From Paenibacillus sp. FSL H7-0331 (GTDB lineage Bacteria > Bacillota > Bacilli > Paenibacillales > NBRC-103111), in assembly GCF_001956045.1 (NCBI RefSeq), contig NZ_MRTH01000007.1, forward strand, positions 186,001 to 250,000: a stretch of 64,000 nucleotides of DNA, in the 5' to 3' direction. Below are positions 35,699 to 44,427 of the stretch, one piece after another; the stretch's first letter is position 1, and each line of letters begins with the position of its first letter. A model generated the notes under the pieces. The model worked only from the letters and a program-made list of their open reading frames with translations, was not told the origin of the DNA and searched no databases. Made by a program: the position numbers and the translations under genes.

Positions 35699-36757
35699 CT
35701 AGATTTTATATAACGTTTTGGCGTTGGTGTTAAATATTTTCGTCCGCGCTTCAGGACTTAGCCGTTTCAATATTTCTGTCGGCATATCATTGTCCCAGTG
35801 CGGATAATCACTTGAGAACATCAGGATGTTCTCGGCATCGATCATATCGAAGATGGAAATCAATTCCTGCGGGTCTTGAGGCTCCTCAATGGGTTGGGTT
35901 GAGAACATACAATGATCACGTATATAGGCACTCGGCATTCGCTTCAGCCAAGGTACAGAGGAACGCAGCCCTTTATAATTTTTGTCCAGACGCCACATCA
36001 AGTGCGGCAGCCACGCAATTCCGCCCTCCAGCATGACGAATTTTAAATTAGGGAATTTCTCGAACACACCTTCGCAGACCAAGCTGACCAAATGCGCCAT
36101 ATAATTTTGCGACAAGCAGGTATGCCATTCGAGATAACGTGTAGGGTAACCGGCTGGAGTTGGAGGCGGAGTCCCGCCCGCTCCTTCGCCGCCTGGATGA
36201 ATCGCAACCGGGAGACCATGTCGTGAAGCAGCCTCATAGATCGGATGAAATTGGCGCTGACCGAGCGGTGCACGCTGGGCACTGCCCATCAGCACCTGCA
36301 CCATGCTTGGATGCCCGGCCAGACGGTCGATCTCCTTGGCAGCCAAAAGCGGATCCTGCGGCGCTACGGTAATCGAACCCCGAAAGGCATCATTCTTCGA
36401 TAACCAATCGGCAATAATGTGATCGTTGTAGGCCGAAGCGATAGCGGCAGCATAATCGGGATCATGCATCGTTGAAATATTGGTCATATTGCCAGTTAAA
36501 ATAACATGTTCCATGTTGAACTGCTGCATCAGATCTTGAACGAGAAAATCGGGATCAGAAGCTGATGGGCCACCAGAAGGCGGCATGCAGTCCTTACGCA
36601 CGACTCCAACAGGGGACATATAACCGTGACCTGGCATGCCGATTCCCGATGCAGCTACCCGGGTTCTCCATGGTTCAGGTAAATAGGGTACAAGCTCCTG
36701 CGGGCTCTTCAGGTCATTATGCACATCGACATCAATAATTCGCAAATCCTTATCCAT
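35699..36757 (-). CDS. Amidohydrolase family protein (ACMSD/Amidohydro_2-like)
   Basis: The 352-residue TIM-barrel protein belongs to the Amidohydrolase_2 group, which holds ACMSD-type decarboxylases and lactone hydrolases. Seen motifs are IIDVDVHNDL near residue 8 (a variant of the first metal motif), VAIHPGGEG (about 186-194, metal His) and LMFSSDYPHWDND (about 310-322, catalytic Asp). Its first metal motif keeps only one His in DVDVHN, so metal binding may be weaker or different. It is the first gene of the three-gene operon and divergent from an AraC regulator. Confidence 0.88.
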   Translation of the reverse strand: MDKDLRIIDVDVHNDLKSPQELVPYLPEPWRTRVAASGIGMPGHGYMSPVGVVRKDCMPPSGGPSASDPDFLVQDLMQQFNMEHVILTGNMTNISTMHDPDYAAAIASAYNDHIIADWLSKNDAFRGSITVAPQDPLLAAKEIDRLAGHPSMVQVLMGSAQRAPLGQRQFHPIYEAASRHGLPVAIHPGGEGAGGTPPPTPAGYPTRYLEWHTCLSQNYMAHLVSLVCEGVFEKFPNLKFVMLEGGIAWLPHLMWRLDKNYKGLRSSVPWLKRMPSAYIRDHCMFSTQPIEEPQDPQELISIFDMIDAENILMFSSDYPHWDNDMPTEILKRLSPEARTKIFNTNAKTLYKI

Positions 36758-36907
36758 GTATTAGACACCTCTCCTGCAAGTTATTACCTCTATGCACTAT
36801 AGGTTCTATTGTAAAATCATTGATTTCGAATTACGATTGGTAATCATACATTTTTTTTAACGATTCAACGATTATGGTTAGGATCATTAAATAGGAGGGC
36901 ATCTATT

Positions 36908-37687
36908 TTGAAAATCGAGCATATCTATTTCGATCAATCGAACGGAACCAACTGGAAAGTCGGTTTAGCTCCGACCCGACATCATATCCTGATCCTTGTT
37001 GTCAAAGGCAACGTTCATTACCATATCGATGACACTACCGTCACGCTTGGAAAAGGAGAGGGGTTATTTATGCCGCAGGGAACACTGCGTTCTGCAGAAA
37101 GCGATGTGACAGATCCGCAGCAAATGTATTCCATGCATTTTAGCGATTTACCTCCGGAGCAGCTCGCCTATTTCATGGATGAGCCATACAAAATCATACG
37201 TCCGCTCGGTAACGATTACCTTAAACAGCGTATGTCTGTGCTTCATGAATGCTGGATCGGAAAGATGCCCTGTTATGAAATGATCTCCAAGGGCATCCTG
37301 ATGGAAATTTTGGGGATGATTCAGCGAGAGCTGGTCTCCGGTGGGATTCCTTCCTCCAGACGTAATCTGGCGATTCGTGTGCAGCAATATATTGTACAAA
37401 ATTACCGCAGTCAGCTCCGTTTAAAAGAGCTCGCCGAACACGTCGACCGGAGCCCAAATTACATTTCCAATGTTTTTAAAGAAGTGACCGGATGGACCCC
37501 CGTGGAGTACATGCATGAAGTACGCATTGCTGCAGCCAGAGAGCTGCTGTTAACCACAAATATGACGATTGGAGAAATCTCAGAATCGCTCGGCTACTGC
37601 GATCAGACCTATTTCAACTATATATACAAGAAGATTGTAGGCCATCCACCGTCACACTTGCTGAAAACCGGATATACAACGAGCTGA
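36908..37687 (+). CDS. AraC family regulator
   Basis: The 259-residue protein has an N-terminal cupin-like domain (YHIDDTTVTLGKGEGLFMPQGTL) and a C-terminal AraC domain (LRLKELAEHVDRSPNYISNVFKEVTGWTPVEYMHEVRIA; closing LGYCDQTYFNYIYKKIVGHPPS). TTG at 36908 follows TAGGAGGG at good spacing. It is divergent from the amidohydrolase-Rieske-GH105 operon across 150 bases that contain three ACGATT copies (about 36833, 36860, 36868), which could be its binding sites. Confidence 0.88.
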   Translation: MKIEHIYFDQSNGTNWKVGLAPTRHHILILVVKGNVHYHIDDTTVTLGKGEGLFMPQGTLRSAESDVTDPQQMYSMHFSDLPPEQLAYFMDEPYKIIRPLGNDYLKQRMSVLHECWIGKMPCYEMISKGILMEILGMIQRELVSGGIPSSRRNLAIRVQQYIVQNYRSQLRLKELAEHVDRSPNYISNVFKEVTGWTPVEYMHEVRIAAARELLLTTNMTIGEISESLGYCDQTYFNYIYKKIVGHPPSHLLKTGYTTS

Positions 37688-37751
37688 TGAGTGTCTTGTC
37701 GAGAAGGATGGGGATAGGGGATTCGGAGTTTTGAGCCTGTTTGGAGTAAGC

Positions 37752-38837
37752 TTACGCACGCTGCCGGTATTCCCCGGGCGCCACATTCGTCCATTTACGG
37801 AAGGTTGTCTGAAACGCACTCGGCTCGGAGAAATGCAGTAGATATGCAATCTCTGCAATTGAATATTCATGCTGGGCTAAATAACGGATAGCGAGCTCCT
37901 TGCGGATTTCATTTGCCAAGCGATTATACGAGGTTCCCTCTGCTTTCAACCTGGACTGCAGCGTTCTTACACTCATATGCAGCTCCTTGGCGGCCTCCTG
38001 CAGGGTTGGAAAATGGGAAGGCATGCATTCGATGATCCATCTGCTCAGCTTGACTTTTAGGTCGGAGCCCACAGTTAGCTTAACTCTAACCTCCTCCGCC
38101 ATCGCTTTAAAAACCCCCAGCAGTCGCGCATCTGAACCTATTACTGGATACTCCAGCACCTCTTTACTGAACCGTAGTGTATTAGCCTGCTGATGAAATT
38201 GAGGAACAACCCCCAGAATAGTCGCATACTCATCCATCACAGCTGGTGGGCCGTGCATGAATTGAACCGCCCTAATCGGGATCACTCTGCAGCTTAATCC
38301 GAGCAGTATCTGGTAAAAGGATACCGTCATGTCCTCAATGCAGTGTCGGCTTGGCACTTCAGGAGAATTGTTGAGGAATAGCGAAATAATGACATCCTCC
38401 CCTTCAATGTCGATATCAGCATTGAACCCGCTGCAGACGATAAAGTTATATTTTTGATAGGCCGACAGCGCTTGACCCAAGGTCTTGGAATGCAGCATGA
38501 CATAACCCAGCACGCCTAAATCGGAAATTCCCATGCGCTGGCCCTGATGCAGCCCAAACATATCATCCCCCGTATATCGGGCAGCCGCCTTCACCATCCG
38601 CTCAAATTCCTCTTGCGCAATACGCGCCTCCTCCCTCAACAACAGGCCCGCATCGATTTCTGCATATGTGCAAAAGGCGTCCCAATCATACCCGCCTAAA
38701 ACCAGTGACTTCATGATCGGAAACAGAAGAGATACTGAAACACCCTGTGTATTCATCCAGCCCACTACTCCTTTGCATAAAAGATCAATATCTTTGCGTA
38801 TTTCATCATGGGTACTTACAGCATCCGAGCTTATCAT
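37752..38837 (-). CDS. AraC family regulator with Arabinose_bd-type N-terminal domain
   Basis: The 361-residue protein has the long N-terminal ligand domain of the OruR/ArgR-like AraC group (PF12625 type; YTGDDMFGLHQGQRMGISDLGVLGYVMLHSKTLGQALSAY, about 90-130) and a C-terminal DNA-binding part (TLQEAAKELHMSVRTLQSRLKAEGTSY; closing LLHFSEPSAFQTTFRKWTNVAPGEYR). It is divergent from the NAD(P)H oxidoreductase gene about 90 bases away, a frequent pairing with its target. No clear ribosome site precedes the ATG at 38837, so the start is uncertain. Confidence 0.88.
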   Translation of the reverse strand: MISSDAVSTHDEIRKDIDLLCKGVVGWMNTQGVSVSLLFPIMKSLVLGGYDWDAFCTYAEIDAGLLLREEARIAQEEFERMVKAAARYTGDDMFGLHQGQRMGISDLGVLGYVMLHSKTLGQALSAYQKYNFIVCSGFNADIDIEGEDVIISLFLNNSPEVPSRHCIEDMTVSFYQILLGLSCRVIPIRAVQFMHGPPAVMDEYATILGVVPQFHQQANTLRFSKEVLEYPVIGSDARLLGVFKAMAEEVRVKLTVGSDLKVKLSRWIIECMPSHFPTLQEAAKELHMSVRTLQSRLKAEGTSYNRLANEIRKELAIRYLAQHEYSIAEIAYLLHFSEPSAFQTTFRKWTNVAPGEYRQRA

Positions 38838-38927
38838 TACACTATAGCTATCTTATCACGGACATCCTGCAAAGTGGAGCGATGCGGCTGGTCTCGTGTA
38901 TCCACATACAAACGAGGAGGAATTATT

Positions 38928-39509
38928 TTGAAAAACAATATTGCTGTTATCATTGGCCACCCCTATCCCAAAAGCTATTGCAATGCGTTAGCACAGGCTT
39001 ACACGAAAGGTGCTGTCAGCAGCGGCGCAGACGTTCGTATCCTCGATCTCGCCCAGATCAGCTTTGACCCCAATTTGAAATACGGTTATCATCAACGGAC
39101 CGAGCTGGAGCCTGATCTGCTAGCTGCTCAGGAGACGCTCCGCTGGGCTGATCATCTCGTATTTGTATATCCAAACTGGTGGGGCACGATGCCAGCAATC
39201 CTGAAAGGCTTCATTGACCGGGTGTTTTTACCTGGCTTTGCTTTCAAATCCAAGCCAGATTCTGTGATGGTCGAGAAGCTGATGAAAGGGAAATCCGCTC
39301 GTCTTATCGTCACTATGGATTCCCCGCTCTGGTATTACCGTCTGTTCATAAGAAGAGCAGGTCATCACATCATGAAGAGTGTCGTCCTGCAATTTTGCGG
39401 CATCCATCCTGTAGCCATTACCGAAATGGGAATGGTAAAAACAACCTCTGCGGAAACAAGGGAAAAGTGGCTTCGGAATGTGGAGGCGCTGGGCAGCAAG
39501 AGAGCATGA
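38928..39509 (+). CDS. NAD(P)H-dependent flavodoxin-fold oxidoreductase
   Basis: The 193-residue protein belongs to the NQO1/KefF/MdaB-like flavodoxin-fold family: IAVIIGHPYPKSYCNALAQAY at the start (FMN phosphate loop), ADHLVFVYPNWWGTMPAILKGFIDRVFLPGFAF in the middle. It should transfer electrons from NAD(P)H to quinones or similar compounds. TTG at 38928 lies 8 bases after GAGGAGG; the open frame upstream from 38808 overlaps the divergent regulator and is rejected. The AraC-type regulator next door probably controls it. Confidence 0.9.
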   Translation: MKNNIAVIIGHPYPKSYCNALAQAYTKGAVSSGADVRILDLAQISFDPNLKYGYHQRTELEPDLLAAQETLRWADHLVFVYPNWWGTMPAILKGFIDRVFLPGFAFKSKPDSVMVEKLMKGKSARLIVTMDSPLWYYRLFIRRAGHHIMKSVVLQFCGIHPVAITEMGMVKTTSAETREKWLRNVEALGSKRA

Positions 39510-39585
39510 CCCCCAATTGGGAAACAGGTGATTAGGGAGTTGTGGAGAAATATTTAAGTGACCACTACGCCTAAGGAGCCGATGT

Positions 39586-40263
39586 ATGACTAATCTGAGT
39601 GATCAACAACGGGATCACATTCAACAAGTCTTCCCCGTTTTTTCTCACGTTCCCGATGAAAGCTGGGATTTGGCACAACTCGTTCGCGTTACTCCCTCCA
39701 CTCCACACTCGATTCGAGAAGGCCATATGCTTCAACATGCGATGTTTATCATGGATGGTTGGATTCGGGTTTTCAAAATAAGCTCATCAGGCAAAGAAAT
39801 TACTTTGTATCGTGTGGGCAGCGGTCAGTGCTGTGTGCTTATGATGGCTAGTATATTAGGGGAAACGGAATACGAAGCGTCGGTTTCGATCGAAGCCGCG
39901 ACTGAGGTTCTACTGATCCCGGTCGCACAATTCAGGACTTGGATGAACACCCACCAACCGATACGGCAATACATTTTCAAGCAATTTATTGACCGGATGA
40001 CGAATGTCACTCATCTGCTTGAAAATGTTGCCTTTCAATCGATTCCTTATCGGATTGCCGAATATTTGCTATTGCAGTCTGCACAAGCTTCAAGCGTGTT
40101 CATCACTCATGAACGGCTGGCGGTTGAATTGGGTTCCTCCCGCGAGGTCATTACCCGTACTTTAAAGGATTTGGCAGCTAAAAAAGCTATCGTTTTGGGC
40201 AGAGGAAGGATCACCATTACTGATCGTTCTATACTCAATCTCATCATCCATCCACTTTTGTGA
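39586..40263 (+). CDS. Crp/Fnr family regulator
   Basis: The 225-residue protein has a cyclic-nucleotide-binding-like beta-barrel domain (about 30-125; GWIRVFKISSSGKEITLYRVGSGQCCVL) and a C-terminal Crp helix-turn-helix (VFITHERLAVELGSSREVITRTLKDLAAKKAI). No cluster of Cys for an iron-sulfur centre is present; the only adjacent pair is CC in the barrel, and the Arg of a cAMP pocket is not evident, so the signal is unclear. ATG follows AAGGAG. The AhpD-like gene 75 bases downstream on the same strand is the likely target. Confidence 0.9.
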   Translation: MTNLSDQQRDHIQQVFPVFSHVPDESWDLAQLVRVTPSTPHSIREGHMLQHAMFIMDGWIRVFKISSSGKEITLYRVGSGQCCVLMMASILGETEYEASVSIEAATEVLLIPVAQFRTWMNTHQPIRQYIFKQFIDRMTNVTHLLENVAFQSIPYRIAEYLLLQSAQASSVFITHERLAVELGSSREVITRTLKDLAAKKAIVLGRGRITITDRSILNLIIHPLL

Positions 40264-40338
40264 CTAAGTCACTGAAGCTGCAGCCGGATTCCCATACAAT
40301 CAAGTATAGCTTCACCAAAATTGTATGGGAGGTACACG

Positions 40339-40728
40339 ATGAAACCTTATTATGACCGCTCCAATCTGGAGCGAATTCCCGAGCTGATACAGCTTGCTCC
40401 ACAAGCCGCGGCTTCTTTCTTGACCTTTGAGCAAGATGTCTTTCATGCCACCAATGCGATTCCTTTGAAAATGAAAGAGCTGATTGCCATCGCCGTTGCT
40501 CATGTGACCGGATGCCCCTACTGTATTGATGTGCACGTAAAAAAATGCAAAGCCCTCGGAGGCACACAGGAGGAAATGCTGGAGGCGATTATGATCGCAG
40601 CCTCTACGCGGACAGGTGCCATTCTCAGTCATGCGACACATGCCTTAATATCCTTTGAGGAGCAGTCCCATCCTCCCACCCACAAGTCAACGGATTCATC
40701 CTCCTCCCCACCTGACTGCTTCTGCTGA
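40339..40728 (+). CDS. AhpD/carboxymuconolactone decarboxylase-family protein
   Basis: The 129-residue protein has the AhpD-type redox motif CPYCIDVHVKK (Cys-x-x-Cys with a following His) inside the CMD fold, preceded by KMKELIAIAVAHVTG. Such proteins act as alkylhydroperoxidase-like or uncharacterised CMD proteins in oxidative stress. ATG at 40339 follows GGGAGG. The C-terminal tail is rich in Ser and Pro and ends in CFC, which is unusual. It lies directly downstream of the Crp/Fnr gene. Confidence 0.9.
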   Translation: MKPYYDRSNLERIPELIQLAPQAAASFLTFEQDVFHATNAIPLKMKELIAIAVAHVTGCPYCIDVHVKKCKALGGTQEEMLEAIMIAASTRTGAILSHATHALISFEEQSHPPTHKSTDSSSSPPDCFC

Positions 40729-40737
40729 ACGACATAC

Positions 40738-40762
40738 TAAAAAGGCTGCCCTGCGGCAGCCC
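40738..40762 (-). terminator. Terminator after isomerase gene
   Basis: On the minus strand GGCTGCC and GGCAGCC pair around GCAG and are followed by TTTTTAG. It ends the sugar isomerase-dehydrogenase operon. Confidence 0.85.
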
Positions 40763-40779
40763 TCTAAATTAGCGCAAAT

Positions 40780-41643
40780 TTAAAACCAGTCGGCATAGCC
40801 CAGTTTTCGAAGGTTATCTGCAGATGTCTTCAAGCAATCAAACGGATCACGTCCGTATACGTCATCCTGCTCTACCAGGAAATACTGGGAGCCACTCTCA
40901 AGACCCGCTTCAATAATACCTTTCATATCCAGGTTACCTTCACCAACCTCGGCAAATTCAACCACATTCGTGAAAGCTTGCATGAACTTACCCATATCCA
41001 GACTGCCCGCTAATGCGCTCATATCGATCTGACCGATCCGGTAGTCTTTCAAATGTAAGAGGGCGATGCGGCCTGCATATTTCTTTATAAACGTTATTGG
41101 ATTTTCCCCACCTCTTTGAATCCAGTGAATATCAAATTCAAAACCAAGATGAGTTGTATTGTTTTTGATAATATCCATCAAGTATTCGCCATCATATTTT
41201 TGAAACTCGATATGATGGTTGTGATAATATAATTCGATTCCATGCTCGGCTAGTTGGGCTGCGACACCATCTGCTTTTTTGACAAATTCCATGATCTTAT
41301 CTTTATTCCCAATGGTTGTTAATGGAAGCATCCCTATACGTAAAAACTTGCAGTCTAAGGTTTTGCAGTCATTTACAATTTTATCGAAATCAGCAGCTAA
41401 GGTTTCACCAGGCATACCGGGCATCATCGGCTCCAGGGCGGCAGAAAGTGAAGCGATTTGAATATCGAAATCTGCACTGGCTCTCTTGAGCTCGGATACA
41501 TTGTCAGCCGTCATCGGAATTTGTGAAACCTCTACACAGCGATACCCAAGCTCATTTATTTTTCTCATCGTCTCATACACGCCGATTTGCTCCACTTTCC
41601 CCTTGAGCATCATCATTTGAACACCGATTTTACCCTTTTTCAT
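40780..41643 (-). CDS. Sugar phosphate isomerase/epimerase (xylose isomerase-like TIM barrel)
   Basis: The 287-residue TIM-barrel protein resembles the AP-endonuclease-2/IolE-like sugar isomerase-epimerases. It shows YRCVEVSQIPMTADNV, IELYYHNHHIEFQKYDG (metal/substrate His), LGFEFDIHWIQRGGENP and the C-terminal FAEVGEGNLDMKGIIEAG with the metal-binding Glu. It overlaps the dehydrogenase gene by 4 bases. It likely acts with that oxidoreductase in the catabolism of a cyclitol or oxidised sugar; the substrate is not known. Confidence 0.9.
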   Translation of the reverse strand: MKKGKIGVQMMMLKGKVEQIGVYETMRKINELGYRCVEVSQIPMTADNVSELKRASADFDIQIASLSAALEPMMPGMPGETLAADFDKIVNDCKTLDCKFLRIGMLPLTTIGNKDKIMEFVKKADGVAAQLAEHGIELYYHNHHIEFQKYDGEYLMDIIKNNTTHLGFEFDIHWIQRGGENPITFIKKYAGRIALLHLKDYRIGQIDMSALAGSLDMGKFMQAFTNVVEFAEVGEGNLDMKGIIEAGLESGSQYFLVEQDDVYGRDPFDCLKTSADNLRKLGYADWF

Positions 41644-42800
41644 TTGGATACCTCCATTTGTTGTTCTTCTTCAATCTTTTTATTTAATTCTGCTACGTAT
41701 TGCTCTTCATCGAATGGAATCTCGACTTCTTGGCCCAAAAAGCCCGATAGATGGATCGCGTTCGCCAGCCTGACTCCATGAATACCCTCGCTGCCTGCTG
41801 CAATTAAAGGTGTTCCATCATTAATATTGGCAGCAAAGTTTTCCAATACGGCAATATGCTGAGCGCCCCATACACTTTCAAATTCAAGCACTTCTTCGCT
41901 GTAGATTTCAGATGCGCTTTGTCCCATGAAAATTTTCATCACATCCTGCATGCTCATCGTCGAACTCATTTCAGGCTCGGGCTTCATAAGTCGTTTGATC
42001 GTAATCTTCTTGCTGTCATCCACGACGATTTTACCCTTATCACCTAAAATCTCAAAACGGTCTGTACCGAGAACATCATGCGTGCACGTAATAAATACGC
42101 CTGTCGCCCCATTCTCGTAATCAAACATCGCGGTAACTTCATCTTCAACGGTAATCGTTCTTTGATAGCCGTATTTTACATTCGCATATACCTTCTTCGG
42201 CATTCCGCAAATCCACTGCAGCAAATCCAATTGATGCGGCGCCTGGTTGACAAGCACACCTCCGCCCTCGCCTTTCCAGGTTGCTCTCCACTCACTCTGA
42301 TCGTAGTAGCCCTGCGGTCTCCACCAGGTTGTAATCAACCAGTTCGTCCGGCGAATCTCGCCAATTTCATCCTGATCAATCAACTCTTTCAGCTTCTGGT
42401 ACAACGGATTTGTCCTCTGATTGAAGAAAATCGCAAAGGTCAGCTCAGGTTTGGTCGCTGCAAAGTCATTTAATTCTTGGACCTGCTTCGTATACACGCC
42501 TGCCGGCTTTTCCACCAGGGCGTGAATGTCTCTCTTGAGTGCCTCGATTCCCATCTCCGGGTGCAAATAATGCGGTACACACGTCACAATAGCGTCAACA
42601 TCTCCGCTCTCCAGCATGTCGATATAGTTGTTATAGAACGGGATGCCCGGATACTTGTCTGCGCACAAGGCTTTTTTGGCTGGGTCTATGTCACAGATCG
42701 CACCGATCACCATACCCTTCACTTTGCCATCTGCCAAAAATCCAGCATATAATCCGCCTTCTGCTCCCAAACCGATAATTCCCATTTTTACATTTTTCAT
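41640..42800 (-). CDS. Gfo/Idh/MocA-family oxidoreductase
   Basis: The 386-residue protein has an N-terminal Rossmann domain (MGIIGLGAEGGLYAGFL) and the family's dinucleotide site VEKPAGVYTKQV with the conserved Glu-Lys-Pro (about 93-95), then the C-terminal sugar-binding domain with GGGVLVNQAPHQLDLLQWICG (catalytic His). It oxidises or reduces a sugar or cyclitol with NAD(P). ATG follows AGAGTGAGG. It is cotranscribed with the isomerase gene and perhaps with the symporter gene 57 bases upstream. Confidence 0.92.
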   Translation of the reverse strand: MKNVKMGIIGLGAEGGLYAGFLADGKVKGMVIGAICDIDPAKKALCADKYPGIPFYNNYIDMLESGDVDAIVTCVPHYLHPEMGIEALKRDIHALVEKPAGVYTKQVQELNDFAATKPELTFAIFFNQRTNPLYQKLKELIDQDEIGEIRRTNWLITTWWRPQGYYDQSEWRATWKGEGGGVLVNQAPHQLDLLQWICGMPKKVYANVKYGYQRTITVEDEVTAMFDYENGATGVFITCTHDVLGTDRFEILGDKGKIVVDDSKKITIKRLMKPEPEMSSTMSMQDVMKIFMGQSASEIYSEEVLEFESVWGAQHIAVLENFAANINDGTPLIAAGSEGIHGVRLANAIHLSGFLGQEVEIPFDEEQYVAELNKKIEEEQQMEVSK

Positions 42801-42857
42801 TACTTTTTCCTCACTCTCTATAGTTCGAAGATTTTTATTTCATTTTCACGCCATGCT

Positions 42858-44270
42858 TCAAGACTGGATTTCCCTTTTACTCGCCAAATCAATAGTAAGC
42901 TGCTTGGATTGCTGCTTGGTTAATGGATAAAAGAATACTAAAATGACAAACACCACTAAAAAGATGACGCCAGGCACCAGAGTAGCTATCGTGTGAATCC
43001 CATCCAGTGCGCTTTGCGTTTGTACCTTGTGAGTCGCATCATAGCCAACTGCCGTTAACGCTACCCCTCCGATACCGCCAGCAATCGCCTGACCGACCTT
43101 ACGGGAAAATGAATACACAGAGTACACGGTTCCATCCTCGCGTAAACCCGTTAAATACTCATGATAATCGATCACGTCGGTAACGAACGCCCAGACTACA
43201 AGATTAAAAAATGCATATCCAAACATACCAACAGCTGAAATCGCAATAAACGAGATGGAGGATAAATGAGGCAAGAAATATAAAAGTGTATACACCAAAC
43301 CTGCGATTAACATACCCACAGAGGCTGTTTCCTTTTTGCCAAATTTGGCTACCAACGGTTTGGCTAGCGGAATTGCAATAAATACGGTACCGATCTGGAT
43401 AAAACCAACCAGGCTTAGTACAGCTGCATGACCAAAAAAATCTTTAAACAAATAGACGTTGACTGCACCTAAGAGCATATTACACATCATAAAAATAAGA
43501 GATGCGGTTAAAATAGCCAGCAGCGGTTTATTTCTTAACAATCCTTTTAAGGTTTGGCCGAGATGGGATTTGCGCCCCTTGATTTCGGGAGTCACAATCC
43601 GTTCCGTAGATAATTTGTAACACGCCATATAACAAGAAATAGACAGTATTCCGAAAATAATAGCCCCTAATGTAAACCGGCTTGCATCTGCCTTATTGTC
43701 TACAAACAAGATCAAAGGTCCCGCTACATTAATGATTAAGCTCGCTAACGAGCCGCCCATCGTTCTAAATGTAGATAAGGTTGTACGTTCAACAGGATCA
43801 CTCGTAATGACAGAGGCCATGGAGCCGTAAGAAATATTGACTGTACTGTATAAAGTTCCCCATACCAGGTAGGATACAAAAGCATAGGCCAGATAAAAGC
43901 TGTCCGACATTCCAGGAATTTTTACAAACATCAGTACACCCGAGATGACGAGCGGAAATGACATGCGGAATATCCAAGGCTTGAATTTACCATGTCTGCC
44001 AGCCTTCCTCGTATCCAGAAACCGGCCCCAGGTGACATCTGCCAGAGCATCCCATAAGCGTGCTACGAGGAAGAGCATCCCTACCGTCACAGCGCTAATA
44101 CCAAAAATATCTGTATAATAAACCATCAAGAATGAGCTTACTAAAATAAAGAAGAAATCATTCCCGAAATCGCCAAACAAATAACCCAATTTATCTCTAA
44201 AGCCGAATTTTTTAATTTCCACCATTGTATGCACGGAGCTCGCGGCTTCCAGACTGACATGCTGCTTCAT
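42858..44270 (-). CDS. GPH-family sugar:cation symporter (MFS)
   Basis: The protein of about 470 residues has twelve predicted membrane helices and the glycoside-pentoside-hexuronide signature, with FGFRDKLGYLFGDFGNDFFF at the start, YTDIFGISAVTVGMLFLVARLWDALADVTWGRFLDTR (about 50-87) and FNLVVWAFVTDVIDYHEYLTG in the second half. GPH carriers import glycosides or uronides with a cation. ATG at 44270 follows GGAGGGG; the open frame to 44435 runs into the divergent gene. It is the first gene of the catabolic operon. Confidence 0.92.
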   Translation of the reverse strand: MKQHVSLEAASSVHTMVEIKKFGFRDKLGYLFGDFGNDFFFILVSSFLMVYYTDIFGISAVTVGMLFLVARLWDALADVTWGRFLDTRKAGRHGKFKPWIFRMSFPLVISGVLMFVKIPGMSDSFYLAYAFVSYLVWGTLYSTVNISYGSMASVITSDPVERTTLSTFRTMGGSLASLIINVAGPLILFVDNKADASRFTLGAIIFGILSISCYMACYKLSTERIVTPEIKGRKSHLGQTLKGLLRNKPLLAILTASLIFMMCNMLLGAVNVYLFKDFFGHAAVLSLVGFIQIGTVFIAIPLAKPLVAKFGKKETASVGMLIAGLVYTLLYFLPHLSSISFIAISAVGMFGYAFFNLVVWAFVTDVIDYHEYLTGLREDGTVYSVYSFSRKVGQAIAGGIGGVALTAVGYDATHKVQTQSALDGIHTIATLVPGVIFLVVFVILVFFYPLTKQQSKQLTIDLASKREIQS

Positions 44271-44427
44271 TGTTCCCCCTCCAATATTTTCAAAAAAACA
44301 TCGTTCAGCAAGCTTGGATTTCAATTTGAAACTGCTTACAAAAAGAGTATAATCAAATTCAAAACATACGAGAAGGATGTAAATTGCATTATCAGGACTT
44401 ATTTCACATGTAAAGGATTGAATCATT

